DNA from: Stenotrophomonas maltophilia
Lineage (GTDB): Bacteria; Pseudomonadota; Gammaproteobacteria; Xanthomonadales; Xanthomonadaceae
Direction: 5' to 3'
NCBI RefSeq assembly: GCF_002138415.1
Contig: NZ_CP015612.1
Location: 62,001 to 126,000 of the forward strand
Length of the DNA stretch: 64,000 bases
Positions 22,991-30,339 of the stretch are shown here, one piece after another. A program made the position numbers and the translations under genes. The notes beneath the pieces are model-generated. The model was not told the origin of the DNA. It saw nothing but the letters and a program-made list of their open reading frames with translations, and ran no database searches. Position 1 is the stretch's first letter; each line of letters begins with the position of its first letter.

Positions 22991-24406
22991 ATGCCTGAGA
23001 TGGATATCAACGCGGCGGCCAATGAAGTCGTCGCGCTTTTACGACAGAACGACGCGCGCGGTGCCGCCGTTCGCCTGGAGGCCCTGCACGACGGCCAGAG
23101 TGTCGTGGTGCAGGAATCGCTGGATCGCTACATTTCGGCGCGTGCCGCCACCGAACTCGAGGCGTTGCGACGCAGCGGTGCTGTTGCCGCAGCGGATGCG
23201 GCCACGGTGAACCCGATGCTGGATCGTCTGGGCGAGGCGACGCGGCCACCGCGGATGCCCGATGCGGCAGAGACCGCAGCGCTGAGCCAGGCCCAGCAGT
23301 ACGATGTGTATGGCAGCATCGTGGCCCAGCGCGGCAACACCGCGGCGAATGACGCGATGGCAACGCAGGACCGCGTGGTGCTGGGGCTGCGCGACGAGAA
23401 CCGGACCACCGAGGCGCGCGGGCGTGGCGTCTACGACGACCGCATCGTGGTGCTGTGGAAGGATGCGCAGGGTCACGGCCATGTGCGTGAGTTCAACCAG
23501 GCCACGACCGAACCGACCGCCCAGTACGACGGCCATGCCAAGACCACGCCGCGCAGCCCGGGCTTCGGCAACGTGGCACCGCGTACCAAGACCGAGGGTG
23601 AGGACGTCAACGAGGACCGGGTCAAGGACCTGGGGCGCCTGGGCGAGGGCACCACCGAGATGCGCGCAACGACCCATCCGCGCAATGGCCATCCCGATGA
23701 GTTTGCGCTGCGCCCCTCGCAGGACGCGATCACCGCCGGCGCCGGCCGTGTGGAGCGGGACAGCAATGGCGACGGCTGGTTCGATGCGCGCGATACCCAG
23801 GGCGTGCAGGACCTCAACGACACCTTCAAGATCCATCGCGGCAGCCGCTCCAACACCGATTCGGCCGGCTGCCAGACCATCGGCGGCGGTGAGTACGACG
23901 ACTTCGTGTCGACGGTGCGCGGCACGCCCGGGCAGAACCGTTGGCAGTACGTGCTGACCTCGGTTGCCCCCGGCCAGGCGCGCGAGCTGGGGCAGGACGT
24001 GCCGCTCGCGGCCACTGACGATCCCCGTCAGCCGCAGCATCGCGATCATGCCCTGCAGCAGCAGATCAGCACGCGCCTGCAGGCCCTGGGCGGACGCTAC
24101 GCCGAGCATGCCGATGACTACAGTCTGGTGATGCTGCGCGAAGCGAAGGCCGCGGGCATCACCCGGGTCGACCAGATCGTGGCCAGCAATCCCAGTGCTG
24201 GACGCACGGCGGGCGAGACACTGTTCCTGGTGCAGGGCAGTCCGGGCGATCCTGCGGCGCTGCGCGCAGGGGTCAATGCAGCCGAGGTGCGCGAGACTGC
24301 GGTGGAAGCCGGCCTGCGCCAGCTGCAGCAGCAATCGCGCGAACAGGCGGCACCCACCCCCGCGCCTGCACACCTGCAGGAAGCGCCGGCGATGGGAGGG
24401 CGTTGA
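22991..24406 (+). CDS. Probable antibacterial T4SS effector with XVIPCD-like tail
   Basis: A 471-residue protein without signal peptide. The C-terminal part (about 343-440) reads like the XVIPCD recruitment domain of Xanthomonadales type IV secretion effectors: QPQHRDHALQQQ, then AAGITRVDQI (GLxRIDHV-like), then LFLVQGSPGDPAALR (FAVQG-like), and a Gln/Pro-rich end. The middle has DSNGDGWFDARDTQ followed by IHRGSRSNTDSAGC with H282, S291 and C294, an HxnSxGC arrangement like that of L,D-transpeptidase-type catalytic sites, suggesting attack on peptidoglycan. The ATG at 22991 has AAGGA upstream. A lipoprotein gene follows 3 bp downstream as candidate immunity. Known: such effectors are injected into rival bacteria. 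Inferred: this one acts in the periplasm. Confidence 0.8.
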   Translation: MPEMDINAAANEVVALLRQNDARGAAVRLEALHDGQSVVVQESLDRYISARAATELEALRRSGAVAAADAATVNPMLDRLGEATRPPRMPDAAETAALSQAQQYDVYGSIVAQRGNTAANDAMATQDRVVLGLRDENRTTEARGRGVYDDRIVVLWKDAQGHGHVREFNQATTEPTAQYDGHAKTTPRSPGFGNVAPRTKTEGEDVNEDRVKDLGRLGEGTTEMRATTHPRNGHPDEFALRPSQDAITAGAGRVERDSNGDGWFDARDTQGVQDLNDTFKIHRGSRSNTDSAGCQTIGGGEYDDFVSTVRGTPGQNRWQYVLTSVAPGQARELGQDVPLAATDDPRQPQHRDHALQQQISTRLQALGGRYAEHADDYSLVMLREAKAAGITRVDQIVASNPSAGRTAGETLFLVQGSPGDPAALRAGVNAAEVRETAVEAGLRQLQQQSREQAAPTPAPAHLQEAPAMGGR

Positions 24407-24409
24407 GCG

Positions 24410-25222
24410 ATGATCCGATCACACCTGATGCCGGGCGTTTCGTTGATGCTGTTGCTGGCCTGCAGCGCCTGCGCGCCCGCTGGGGAGCGCGTCGCGCCGG
24501 TAGCGCCCACCGCCAGCCCGGCGGCGAAACCGGAGACCTTGCCTGCGCAGACCCTGCCCGCTGATCGGGGATTGCCCGCACTGCCGGATGCCTCCGGCAG
24601 CGCCCATCCCGGCGGTCGCTACGCTGCGCTGCCCGAACCTGCCAGGCAGGTGCTGGCGCAGTTGAAGTGCAACGTGGAGGGCGCCAGCAAGGGGCAGGTG
24701 CTTTCCATTCCCGCGCAGGATGGCCAGCAGGATTTCATGGTCACCGATCGCAGCGGGCCGCGTTTCCGCTACTGGATACGGTCGTTCTCCGGCCGTGGCG
24801 GTACCACCGGGTATCTGGTGCAGCTGCAGGACTGCCCGGCAACCACCACGGGCATGCGCGCCTACATCGCACAGGGAGCCGCACCGCTGCAGGATGTCAC
24901 CGCGTCGTTGCTGGCGCAGGCCGAGCTGCCCGACGCGGCGACCATGACGGCTTACCAGGACAAGGGCGCGGGTGATCTGTTCGCCTTCATCGGGGCGCTG
25001 GACAAGGTGCCGGTGCTGCGCTGGGTGGCCGAAGCCGACCCCGAACAGCCACTGGCCGTCGATGCGCGCAGCTTCGACCATGGCAATGCCGTCCACGGCG
25101 GTTTCCTGCGCTGGGACCAGGATCACTTCGAAGTGGCCAGGACCGTGCCGGCCGCCCTATGGCCCTGCGATGACAGCCCGTTGCTGCCGTGCAAGGGCGA
25201 CCCGTTCGTGAGCGGGCGGTGA
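24410..25222 (+). CDS. Lipoprotein, candidate immunity protein for the T4SS effector
   Basis: A 270-residue lipoprotein; the lipobox is LACSAC with Cys21 (Cys18 is an alternative). A Pro/Ala-rich linker (about 25-55) precedes a globular domain beginning near VLAQLKCNVEGASKG, with further cysteines (QLQDCPAT, WPCDD, LPCKGD) that may form disulphides. I recognise no family. The gene starts 3 bases after the effector stop, in the same direction, with GGGAGGG upstream. Immunity proteins of Xanthomonadales T4SS effectors are typically periplasmic lipoproteins encoded beside the effector, so this role is inferred from context. Its 3' end overlaps the convergent serine hydrolase gene by 66 bp. Confidence 0.72.
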   Translation: MIRSHLMPGVSLMLLLACSACAPAGERVAPVAPTASPAAKPETLPAQTLPADRGLPALPDASGSAHPGGRYAALPEPARQVLAQLKCNVEGASKGQVLSIPAQDGQQDFMVTDRSGPRFRYWIRSFSGRGGTTGYLVQLQDCPATTTGMRAYIAQGAAPLQDVTASLLAQAELPDAATMTAYQDKGAGDLFAFIGALDKVPVLRWVAEADPEQPLAVDARSFDHGNAVHGGFLRWDQDHFEVARTVPAALWPCDDSPLLPCKGDPFVSGR

Positions 25223-26308
25223 GGCGTCACGCGCGTAGAAATCGGCAATGCGGGGGATGAACTGCTGTGGATTCGCGCCGACCAGATTGGTCAGCACCAC
25301 CACCGCCACGCCGCGCTCGGGGTAGACCACGAAGGCCGAGCGCGCACCGCCGATACCCGCCACCTGAAGGTCGGGCGATGCGCGTAGTACCGGCCAGCCA
25401 CCCGCCCACGGGCCGGCACGGCCATCCGCCAGGCGCTCCGCGCTCCACATCCGCCGCAGGGCCGTCTCCGGCAGCAGGCGGCCTTCGGTCAACGCGACCA
25501 GCCAGCGCGCGGTGTCGTCGGCGGTGGTGAGGATGCCGCCGCCGGCCCACAGCGAAGGCGGCATGTCGTAGAACCAATGCGACAGGCGGGACGGTGCATC
25601 CGCAGCGTCGGTGGCACGCGGGGCCAGGCTGTACATCGTCGCCGCATCCGGAATCAGGTCGTAGCTGTCGCCGAAGGTGGTGCGGGCCATGCGCGCGCTG
25701 CTGAACTGGCCGGTGGCGAGGAAACGTTCGTAGGGCATGCCGGATTGCTGCGCGATGATCCGTGCCAGCAGCACATAGTTGGTCTGGTTGTAGGCGAAGC
25801 GCTGCCCGGGTGCCGCTTCAAGCGGCCGAGCTGTCACCGCCGTCCATGCCTGTGCTTCGGAGCCACCGCCCAGCAGTCCGTTCGCATCAAGGATGTCCGG
25901 CAGTCCCGAGGTGTGCGCCAGCAACTGACGCACGCGCACCTCCCTCCATGTGGCCGGAAGATCATCCAGGTAACGCGAGGCCGGCGCGTCCAGATCCAGC
26001 TGCCCCTCCTGGGCCAGCTGCGCGGCCGCCACGCCGGTGAATGCCTTGGTGGCCGAATTGAGCGGGAAGCGGGTGTCGCGCGAGGCAAGTACGCCGTTCT
26101 CGACATTGGCCAGGCCATAGGCTTCGGACAGCACGATCTGTCCCTGCTTGACCACGGCGACCTGCAGCCCGGGGATGCGTTGCTCCAGCATGATCTGGCG
26201 GATCAGCCGGCGGGTCTGGTCGTTGGCCTGGTCCTGGCTGGCAGAGACGGCGGTGAAGGGCAGGGCACTGATGAGCATGAGCACGACTCGAAGCGTTGGG
26301 CGGAACAT
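25157..26308 (-). CDS. Serine hydrolase, beta-lactamase class C / esterase family
   Basis: A 383-residue exported protein (signal peptide about 1-24). The family S12-type motif SATK gives nucleophile S85 and K88; the tyrosine motif is YNQ at 173-175 in place of the usual YSN, and the distal motif is GIGGARSAF rather than HTGG, so beta-lactam resistance activity is not expected and an esterase or D-Ala peptidase role is more likely. ILTTADDTARWL is typical of this family. The start at 26308 begins the signal peptide; an upstream ATG at 26356 would add a non-signal leader. It is divergent from the BlaI-type regulator with 160 bp between, so it may share that operator region. Confidence 0.88.
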   Translation of the reverse strand: MFRPTLRVVLMLISALPFTAVSASQDQANDQTRRLIRQIMLEQRIPGLQVAVVKQGQIVLSEAYGLANVENGVLASRDTRFPLNSATKAFTGVAAAQLAQEGQLDLDAPASRYLDDLPATWREVRVRQLLAHTSGLPDILDANGLLGGGSEAQAWTAVTARPLEAAPGQRFAYNQTNYVLLARIIAQQSGMPYERFLATGQFSSARMARTTFGDSYDLIPDAATMYSLAPRATDAADAPSRLSHWFYDMPPSLWAGGGILTTADDTARWLVALTEGRLLPETALRRMWSAERLADGRAGPWAGGWPVLRASPDLQVAGIGGARSAFVVYPERGVAVVVLTNLVGANPQQFIPRIADFYARDASPPAHERVALARQQRAVIAGP

Positions 26309-26409
26309 GCGGGATTCCGGCGGGGCGTCGAGGATCGGATGCAGCCGGCGCATCAAAGGTTTAAGCGCTCGGTGCCCCTACCGTTCGTCGGCCCATGACT
26401 TCCGGGGGG

Positions 26410-26428
26410 TTGACTACAGCTGTCGTCA
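26410..26428. promoter_or_regulatory. BlaI-type operator, half 1
   Basis: TTGACTACAGCTGTCGTCA, an imperfect dyad with the TACA-N2-TGTc core seen in BlaI/MecI operators. It is almost the exact reverse complement of half 2 ten bases further on. It sits 40-60 bases before the regulator start. Confidence 0.75.
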
Positions 26429-26437
26429 AGCTGACAT

Positions 26438-26456
26438 TGACGACACGTGTAGTCAA
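26438..26456. promoter_or_regulatory. BlaI-type operator, half 2
   Basis: TGACGACACGTGTAGTCAA, the mirror image of half 1 with only the central GC/CG swapped. It contains ACA-CG-TGTAGT. Together the two halves form a 47-bp symmetric operator between the serine hydrolase and regulator genes. Confidence 0.75.
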
Positions 26457-26468
26457 GGGAGTGGTGTC

Positions 26469-26855
26469 ATGCGTGGCAAGACGATCGGGGACCAGGAGCT
26501 GGCCCTGCTGCAGTACATCGATGAACATGCGCCGGCCACGGTCGGCGAGGTTGCCAGTGGCTATGGCGAGGCCCGTGGCCTGGCCCGTTCCACCGTACTG
26601 ACGATGATGGAGCGCCTGCGGGCGAAGGGGTATCTTCAGCGCCAGCAGCAGGACGGTGTCTACCGCTACCAGGCCACCCGTGGCCCGGAGAGCGTGCTGC
26701 AGGGCGCCGTGGCCCAGTTCGTCGACAACACCCTGCAGGGCTCGGTGTCGCCGTTCGTGGCCTACCTGTCGCAGCGCCAGCAGGTCAGCGACAACGAGCT
26801 GGCCGAGCTGGAAGCGCTGGTCGCCCAACTCCAATCGCGTCGCCACGAGGGCTGA
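26469..26855 (+). CDS. BlaI/MecI-family repressor
   Basis: A 128-residue winged-helix repressor. The DNA-binding half reads DQELALLQYIDEHAPATVGEV ending with a recognition helix in ARSTVLTMMERLRAKGYL; the C-terminal helices mediate dimerisation. BlaI proteins repress until cleaved by a BlaR1-type membrane protease. Here the likely BlaR1-like gene follows 3 bases downstream and paired dyads lie just upstream, so autoregulation is expected. The start at 26469 (ATG) is chosen because the winged-helix domain begins 6 residues later. The target gene is not evident; the divergent serine hydrolase is the best candidate. Confidence 0.92.
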   Translation: MRGKTIGDQELALLQYIDEHAPATVGEVASGYGEARGLARSTVLTMMERLRAKGYLQRQQQDGVYRYQATRGPESVLQGAVAQFVDNTLQGSVSPFVAYLSQRQQVSDNELAELEALVAQLQSRRHEG

Positions 26856-26858
26856 GCC

Positions 26859-28841
26859 ATGGACACCACGATGCTGATCCCGTTGCTGGAACGGCTGGGC
26901 TGGACCAGCCTGCAGACCGTGCTGCTGGTGGCCCTGGTGTACGGCGTGTGCCGCGCGCTGCCGTCGCTGTCGGCGGCCACCCGCTGCCGCCTGTGGTGGC
27001 TGGTGTCGCTGCAGGCCGTGCTCGGCCTGTTCTGGAGCCAACCGCTGCAGCTGGCCTGGCTGCCGGCACCGCAGGCGGTGGCGATGACCGCGACCGATCT
27101 GGCCGCCGATCTGGTCTACCCGCTGGCGCCGGAAGCTTCGGCGCAGCTGCTGGCGACGATGCCGATGCCTGCAGCGGACGTGCCGGCAGTGGCGTGGTGG
27201 GCCGTCGCACTGGCTGCGCTGTGGGCGTCCGGTGTGCTGCTGATGGTCCTGCGCACCTTCGGTGAGTGGCGCCGCTGCCGCGCGCTGCTGGCCGCCGCCT
27301 ATCCCTGCGAGGACGAGGCGCTGGTGCAGGCCCTGCAGCTGGCCTCCGACGCACACGGCGTGCGCCCTGCGCCGCGGCTGTGGATGAGCACGCAGGTGGA
27401 CGCACCGCAGCTGGTTGGACCGTTCCGCCCGGTGCTGCTGCTGCCGGCCGGCGACAATGCCCTGCAGGGTGATGCGCTGGACCTGGCACTGACCCACGAA
27501 CTGCAGCACCTGCAGCGGCGTGACCTGCAGTGGGGCCTGCTGCCCGCACTGGCCCAGCATCTGTTCTTCTTCCACCCGCTGCTGCGCCTGTCGGTGCGCG
27601 AATACGCACAGGCCCGCGAGGAAGCCGTGGATGCGGCCGTGGTCGGCCAGCACGGCGCCAGCCGCCAGGCTTATGGTCGCCTGCTGCTGCAGCTGGGCGT
27701 GGCACCGCAGCCGCATCTGGGCGTGGCGAGTGCTGCACCGAACACCACCAGCCTCAAGCGCCGCCTGCTCTCGCTGCAGCCGCGCCGGGCCTGTCCGCGC
27801 ATCCTGGCGATGGCGCTGACCGCTGTGGTGGTGGTGGTGGGCGTGGCGCCGATGCGACTGGTCGCAGCGCCGGTGCCGCCGGCCCCGCCCGCGCCTCCTG
27901 CGGCGCCGAAGGCTGTTGTGCCACCGCCGCCGAAGGCTCCGCCTGCAGCTCCGTCGTCCGCGCGTGTGCCGGCCGTGCCGGTGGCGCCGGCGCCGCCCGC
28001 CGAACCGGCCGATATGGAAGAGCCGTCCGGTCCTGACGATGCCGACGTGGCCTACGTCGACGATGCCGCTGGCATGGATGAGGACCATGACGGCACGACG
28101 TCCACCACCACGTCCATTACGACCTACGGTCGCCTCGATCTGGGCAAGTCGCCCCGGGAGGCCTACGTGCTGGTCGATGGCGACTCGACCTTCGCCAACG
28201 GTGGCATCGATGACGTGACAGCGGCCCGCAGGCAGCTCGGCAAGGGGCCGGCGCTATGGTTCCGCCAGGGCGACAAGCGCTATGTAGTGCGTGACCCTGC
28301 GCTGATCCAATCGATGCAGCGCGCCTATGCGGGTGCATTCGAGCTGGGGCGTCAGCAGAGCGAGCTCGGCCGCCAGCAGAGTGCACTGGGTCGCCAGCAG
28401 GGCGAACTGGGCAAGCAGATGGGCGCGATGGGCCGTCTGCAGAGCGAGGAAGCACGCCGCATCGCACTGGCCGCCGCCGAGGCAGCGCGCAGCGCGATGG
28501 CCGCCCACGACATCAACCGTGAGGCGGCTGCGGAAGCGGCGAAGGCGGCGCGCGGTGCGACCAGCGATATGGCCGTTGCGCGTGAGGCTGCACGCGAGGC
28601 CGCCGCTGAGGCACGTCGTGCGATGCAGGAAGCCCGCAGCGAGGCCGCGCAGTCCGGCCGCAGCCGTGACATGCAGCGCCTGGCCAGCCAGCAGTCTGAA
28701 CTGGCCAGCCGCCAGGCGGCACTGGGCAGCCAACAGGCCGCGTTGGGCGAGCGCCAGGCACGCGTGCATGCGCAGGCATCGCAGCAGGCGCAGCAGGTGA
28801 TCGCGCGCGCACTGGCCAGCGGCAAGGCCGAGCGACTCTGA
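26859..28841 (+). CDS. M56 (BlaR1-like) membrane metalloprotease with coiled-coil C-terminus
   Basis: A 660-residue protein. Three to four membrane helices occupy about 10-140 and one about 310-330. The zinc protease motif is HELQH (H213, E214, H217) in LALTHELQHLQRRD, with the distal glutamate in REEAVDA. BlaR1 would continue into an extracellular penicillin-binding domain; here that is replaced by a Pro/Ala-rich linker (about 335-385), an acidic patch (SGPDDADVAYVDDAAGMDED) and a long Gln/Ala coiled coil (about 485-660) built on repeated ELGRQQS units. The signal sensed is therefore unlikely to be a beta-lactam bound covalently. It is co-transcribed with the BlaI-type gene, 3 bp apart. Confidence 0.88.
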   Translation: MDTTMLIPLLERLGWTSLQTVLLVALVYGVCRALPSLSAATRCRLWWLVSLQAVLGLFWSQPLQLAWLPAPQAVAMTATDLAADLVYPLAPEASAQLLATMPMPAADVPAVAWWAVALAALWASGVLLMVLRTFGEWRRCRALLAAAYPCEDEALVQALQLASDAHGVRPAPRLWMSTQVDAPQLVGPFRPVLLLPAGDNALQGDALDLALTHELQHLQRRDLQWGLLPALAQHLFFFHPLLRLSVREYAQAREEAVDAAVVGQHGASRQAYGRLLLQLGVAPQPHLGVASAAPNTTSLKRRLLSLQPRRACPRILAMALTAVVVVVGVAPMRLVAAPVPPAPPAPPAAPKAVVPPPPKAPPAAPSSARVPAVPVAPAPPAEPADMEEPSGPDDADVAYVDDAAGMDEDHDGTTSTTTSITTYGRLDLGKSPREAYVLVDGDSTFANGGIDDVTAARRQLGKGPALWFRQGDKRYVVRDPALIQSMQRAYAGAFELGRQQSELGRQQSALGRQQGELGKQMGAMGRLQSEEARRIALAAAEAARSAMAAHDINREAAAEAAKAARGATSDMAVAREAAREAAAEARRAMQEARSEAAQSGRSRDMQRLASQQSELASRQAALGSQQAALGERQARVHAQASQQAQQVIARALASGKAERL

Positions 28842-28848
28842 AACGGCG

Positions 28849-28871
28849 GTAGCGCCGGGCCATGCCCGGCG
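28849..28871 (+). repeat. SMAG (GTAG REP) element, plus
   Basis: GTAGCGCCGGGCCATGCC then CGGCG; stem CGCCGGGC/GCCCGGCG. It starts 7 bases after the stop of the M56 gene. Confidence 0.88.
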
Positions 28872-28900
28872 AGCGCAGCGGCACACCTGAAGAGGGAAGG

Positions 28901-28923
28901 CGCCGGGCATGGCCCGGCGCTAC
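28901..28923 (-). repeat. SMAG (GTAG REP) element, minus
   Basis: On the minus strand GTAGCGCCGGGCCATGCC then CGGCG, identical to the plus copy 29 bp away. The head-to-head pair sits between convergent genes, consistent with a two-way terminator. Confidence 0.88.
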
Positions 28924-28934
28924 CCACCGGAACA

Positions 28935-29249
28935 TCAACCGCAGCTGGCGCGCTCGATCCGGTTCTGCGCATCCACCTGCACGGTCACGCGGTCCTGGCG
29001 GAAGTCCATGGTCACCGCCATGCCGGGTTTGACTACCCGTGCACCGCGCGCGCCGCTGTCAGCCACCAGTTTCTTGATCGTGGCTTCGTCGGCGGTCTTG
29101 CCGGTGAAGGCGTCCAGCGCCTCCGGCCTGCATTCGTGCGCGGCATCGGCCACGGGTGCTGGCGCGGGATCGTGGGTGGTGCTGCTGCCGGCATGACTGC
29201 AGGCGGCCAAAGGCAGGATGGCGAGCAGGACAAGGGGGTTGAGGCGCAT
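28935..29249 (-). CDS. Lipoprotein of the I78 peptidase-inhibitor type (copy 3)
   Basis: A 104-residue lipoprotein, lipobox LPLAAC with Cys17, short linker, then ECRPEALDAFTGKTADEAT, GARGARVVKPGMAVTMDFRQ and the end QNRIERASCG. Cysteine spacing and the ARVVKPGMAVTMDFRQDRV strand are the clearest I78 match of the three copies in the window. Start at 29249 (ATG) begins the signal peptide. Likely a periplasmic or outer-membrane serine-protease inhibitor. It is convergent with the M56 gene across the paired SMAG elements. Confidence 0.85.
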   Translation of the reverse strand: MRLNPLVLLAILPLAACSHAGSSTTHDPAPAPVADAAHECRPEALDAFTGKTADEATIKKLVADSGARGARVVKPGMAVTMDFRQDRVTVQVDAQNRIERASCG

Positions 29250-29316
29250 CGTCGGGCTCCAGGCGTGGGATGGTGGCGGCAGTGTCACCGCTGCCACCGT
29301 CAGGCCGCGTCAACGC

Positions 29317-30339
29317 CTACTGCCCGACCAGCGCCAGGGTTTCGCGCTCGCGTTGCTCCTCGCGTACCAACCGCTGCAGCAGCAGGGCCAGGGTCACCAC
29401 GTCCTGGTGGTTGTGGTCGGCCACCCGGCGCAGGTTCACCGCGTCGCCGCCGCGCAGGAAACGCAGCCATGCACCGGGGGCTTCCGAACCGGGCAGATCG
29501 TCCTCGCGCACCACGCGCAGCAGCTGGCGTTCGATGGTGGACAGCTTGCAGTTTTCCCACGTACCGCGATAGCGGCGGCGGGTCGGATAGAGCAGGTCGA
29601 CGTGATCCAGCGCGCTGATCGGGCAACGCTGCCGGGCCAGCCGGTAGCGGGCCTTCAGCAGCGGTGCGTCGTAGCTGCGGCCGTTGTAGCTGCAGAACAC
29701 GGTGGATGGCTGCAGCCAGCTGGCGAAGGTGGCCAGCATCGCGTCTTCGGCGGCCATGGTGGACATCAGAAGCTGGCGGATGCGCAGGCCTTCACCGCGT
29801 TGCGGGCACATATGCCAGTCGGCGGCACCGATCATGAAGGCACGGGTGCCTGTGCCGCCGGCCAGGCCGGTGGTTTCGGTATCGAAGAACAGCAGGTCGC
29901 GTGCGGCCACGTGCTCGCCATCGCGGCGGGCGAAGTCCAGCGACAGTGGCTGCGCGGGAATCGCCTGCGGCTGCAGCGATTCGATCAGGAACAAGCCCGG
30001 TGCGATCTCCTCGCCGGGCAGCTGCCGATCCTGCGCGCTGGCCCGTGCAGGTGCACCGCCGGCGCGCGTGCGCAGGCCGAGCAGGCGATGCAGGCTGCCC
30101 ATCTCTGGTCGGCGCAGTGGTGTCGGTGCAGCAACGGGCGCCGCTGCGCCGGTCGCTTTGTGGCGAATTTCCTGTTCGACCCAGGCGAACACCGAACGTT
30201 CGGCCGGTGGTTGCCGTGCATCGTTGGCGGCCACTGGGGCCGGCGCTGCGGGCGGCGGCTCGGGCGCAGCCGGCGTGACTGCCTTCGGGTCACCGGCCTG
30301 CTTCCGCAGCAGGCGCAGCTTGTCCAGACTCAGGCTCAC
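29317..30339 (-). CDS. RNase H-like exonuclease, YprB/MrfB type
   Basis: A 340-residue protein. After a Pro/Ala-rich variable N-terminus (about 20-75) it has a DEDD-type 3'-5' exonuclease domain: DTETTGL (D153, E155), SYNGRSYDAPLL (D224) and HNHQDVVTLALL with D313, plus H309 or H311. This matches the YprB family. In Bacillus subtilis the partner pair MrfA (helicase) and MrfB (nuclease) repairs mitomycin C damage. Its start overlaps the stop of the upstream helicase gene by four bases, so the pair is translationally coupled. Function in this bacterium is inferred from family and order. Confidence 0.88.
   Translation of the reverse strand: MSLSLDKLRLLRKQAGDPKAVTPAAPEPPPAAPAPVAANDARQPPAERSVFAWVEQEIRHKATGAAAPVAAPTPLRRPEMGSLHRLLGLRTRAGGAPARASAQDRQLPGEEIAPGLFLIESLQPQAIPAQPLSLDFARRDGEHVAARDLLFFDTETTGLAGGTGTRAFMIGAADWHMCPQRGEGLRIRQLLMSTMAAEDAMLATFASWLQPSTVFCSYNGRSYDAPLLKARYRLARQRCPISALDHVDLLYPTRRRYRGTWENCKLSTIERQLLRVVREDDLPGSEAPGAWLRFLRGGDAVNLRRVADHNHQDVVTLALLLQRLVREEQRERETLALVGQ

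Noticed and set aside
25157..26308. Serine hydrolase as an AmpC beta-lactamase
   Set aside because: YSN is replaced by YNQ and the KTG/HTGG-type motif by GIGGA; an AmpR gene is absent. A related esterase or peptidase is more likely.
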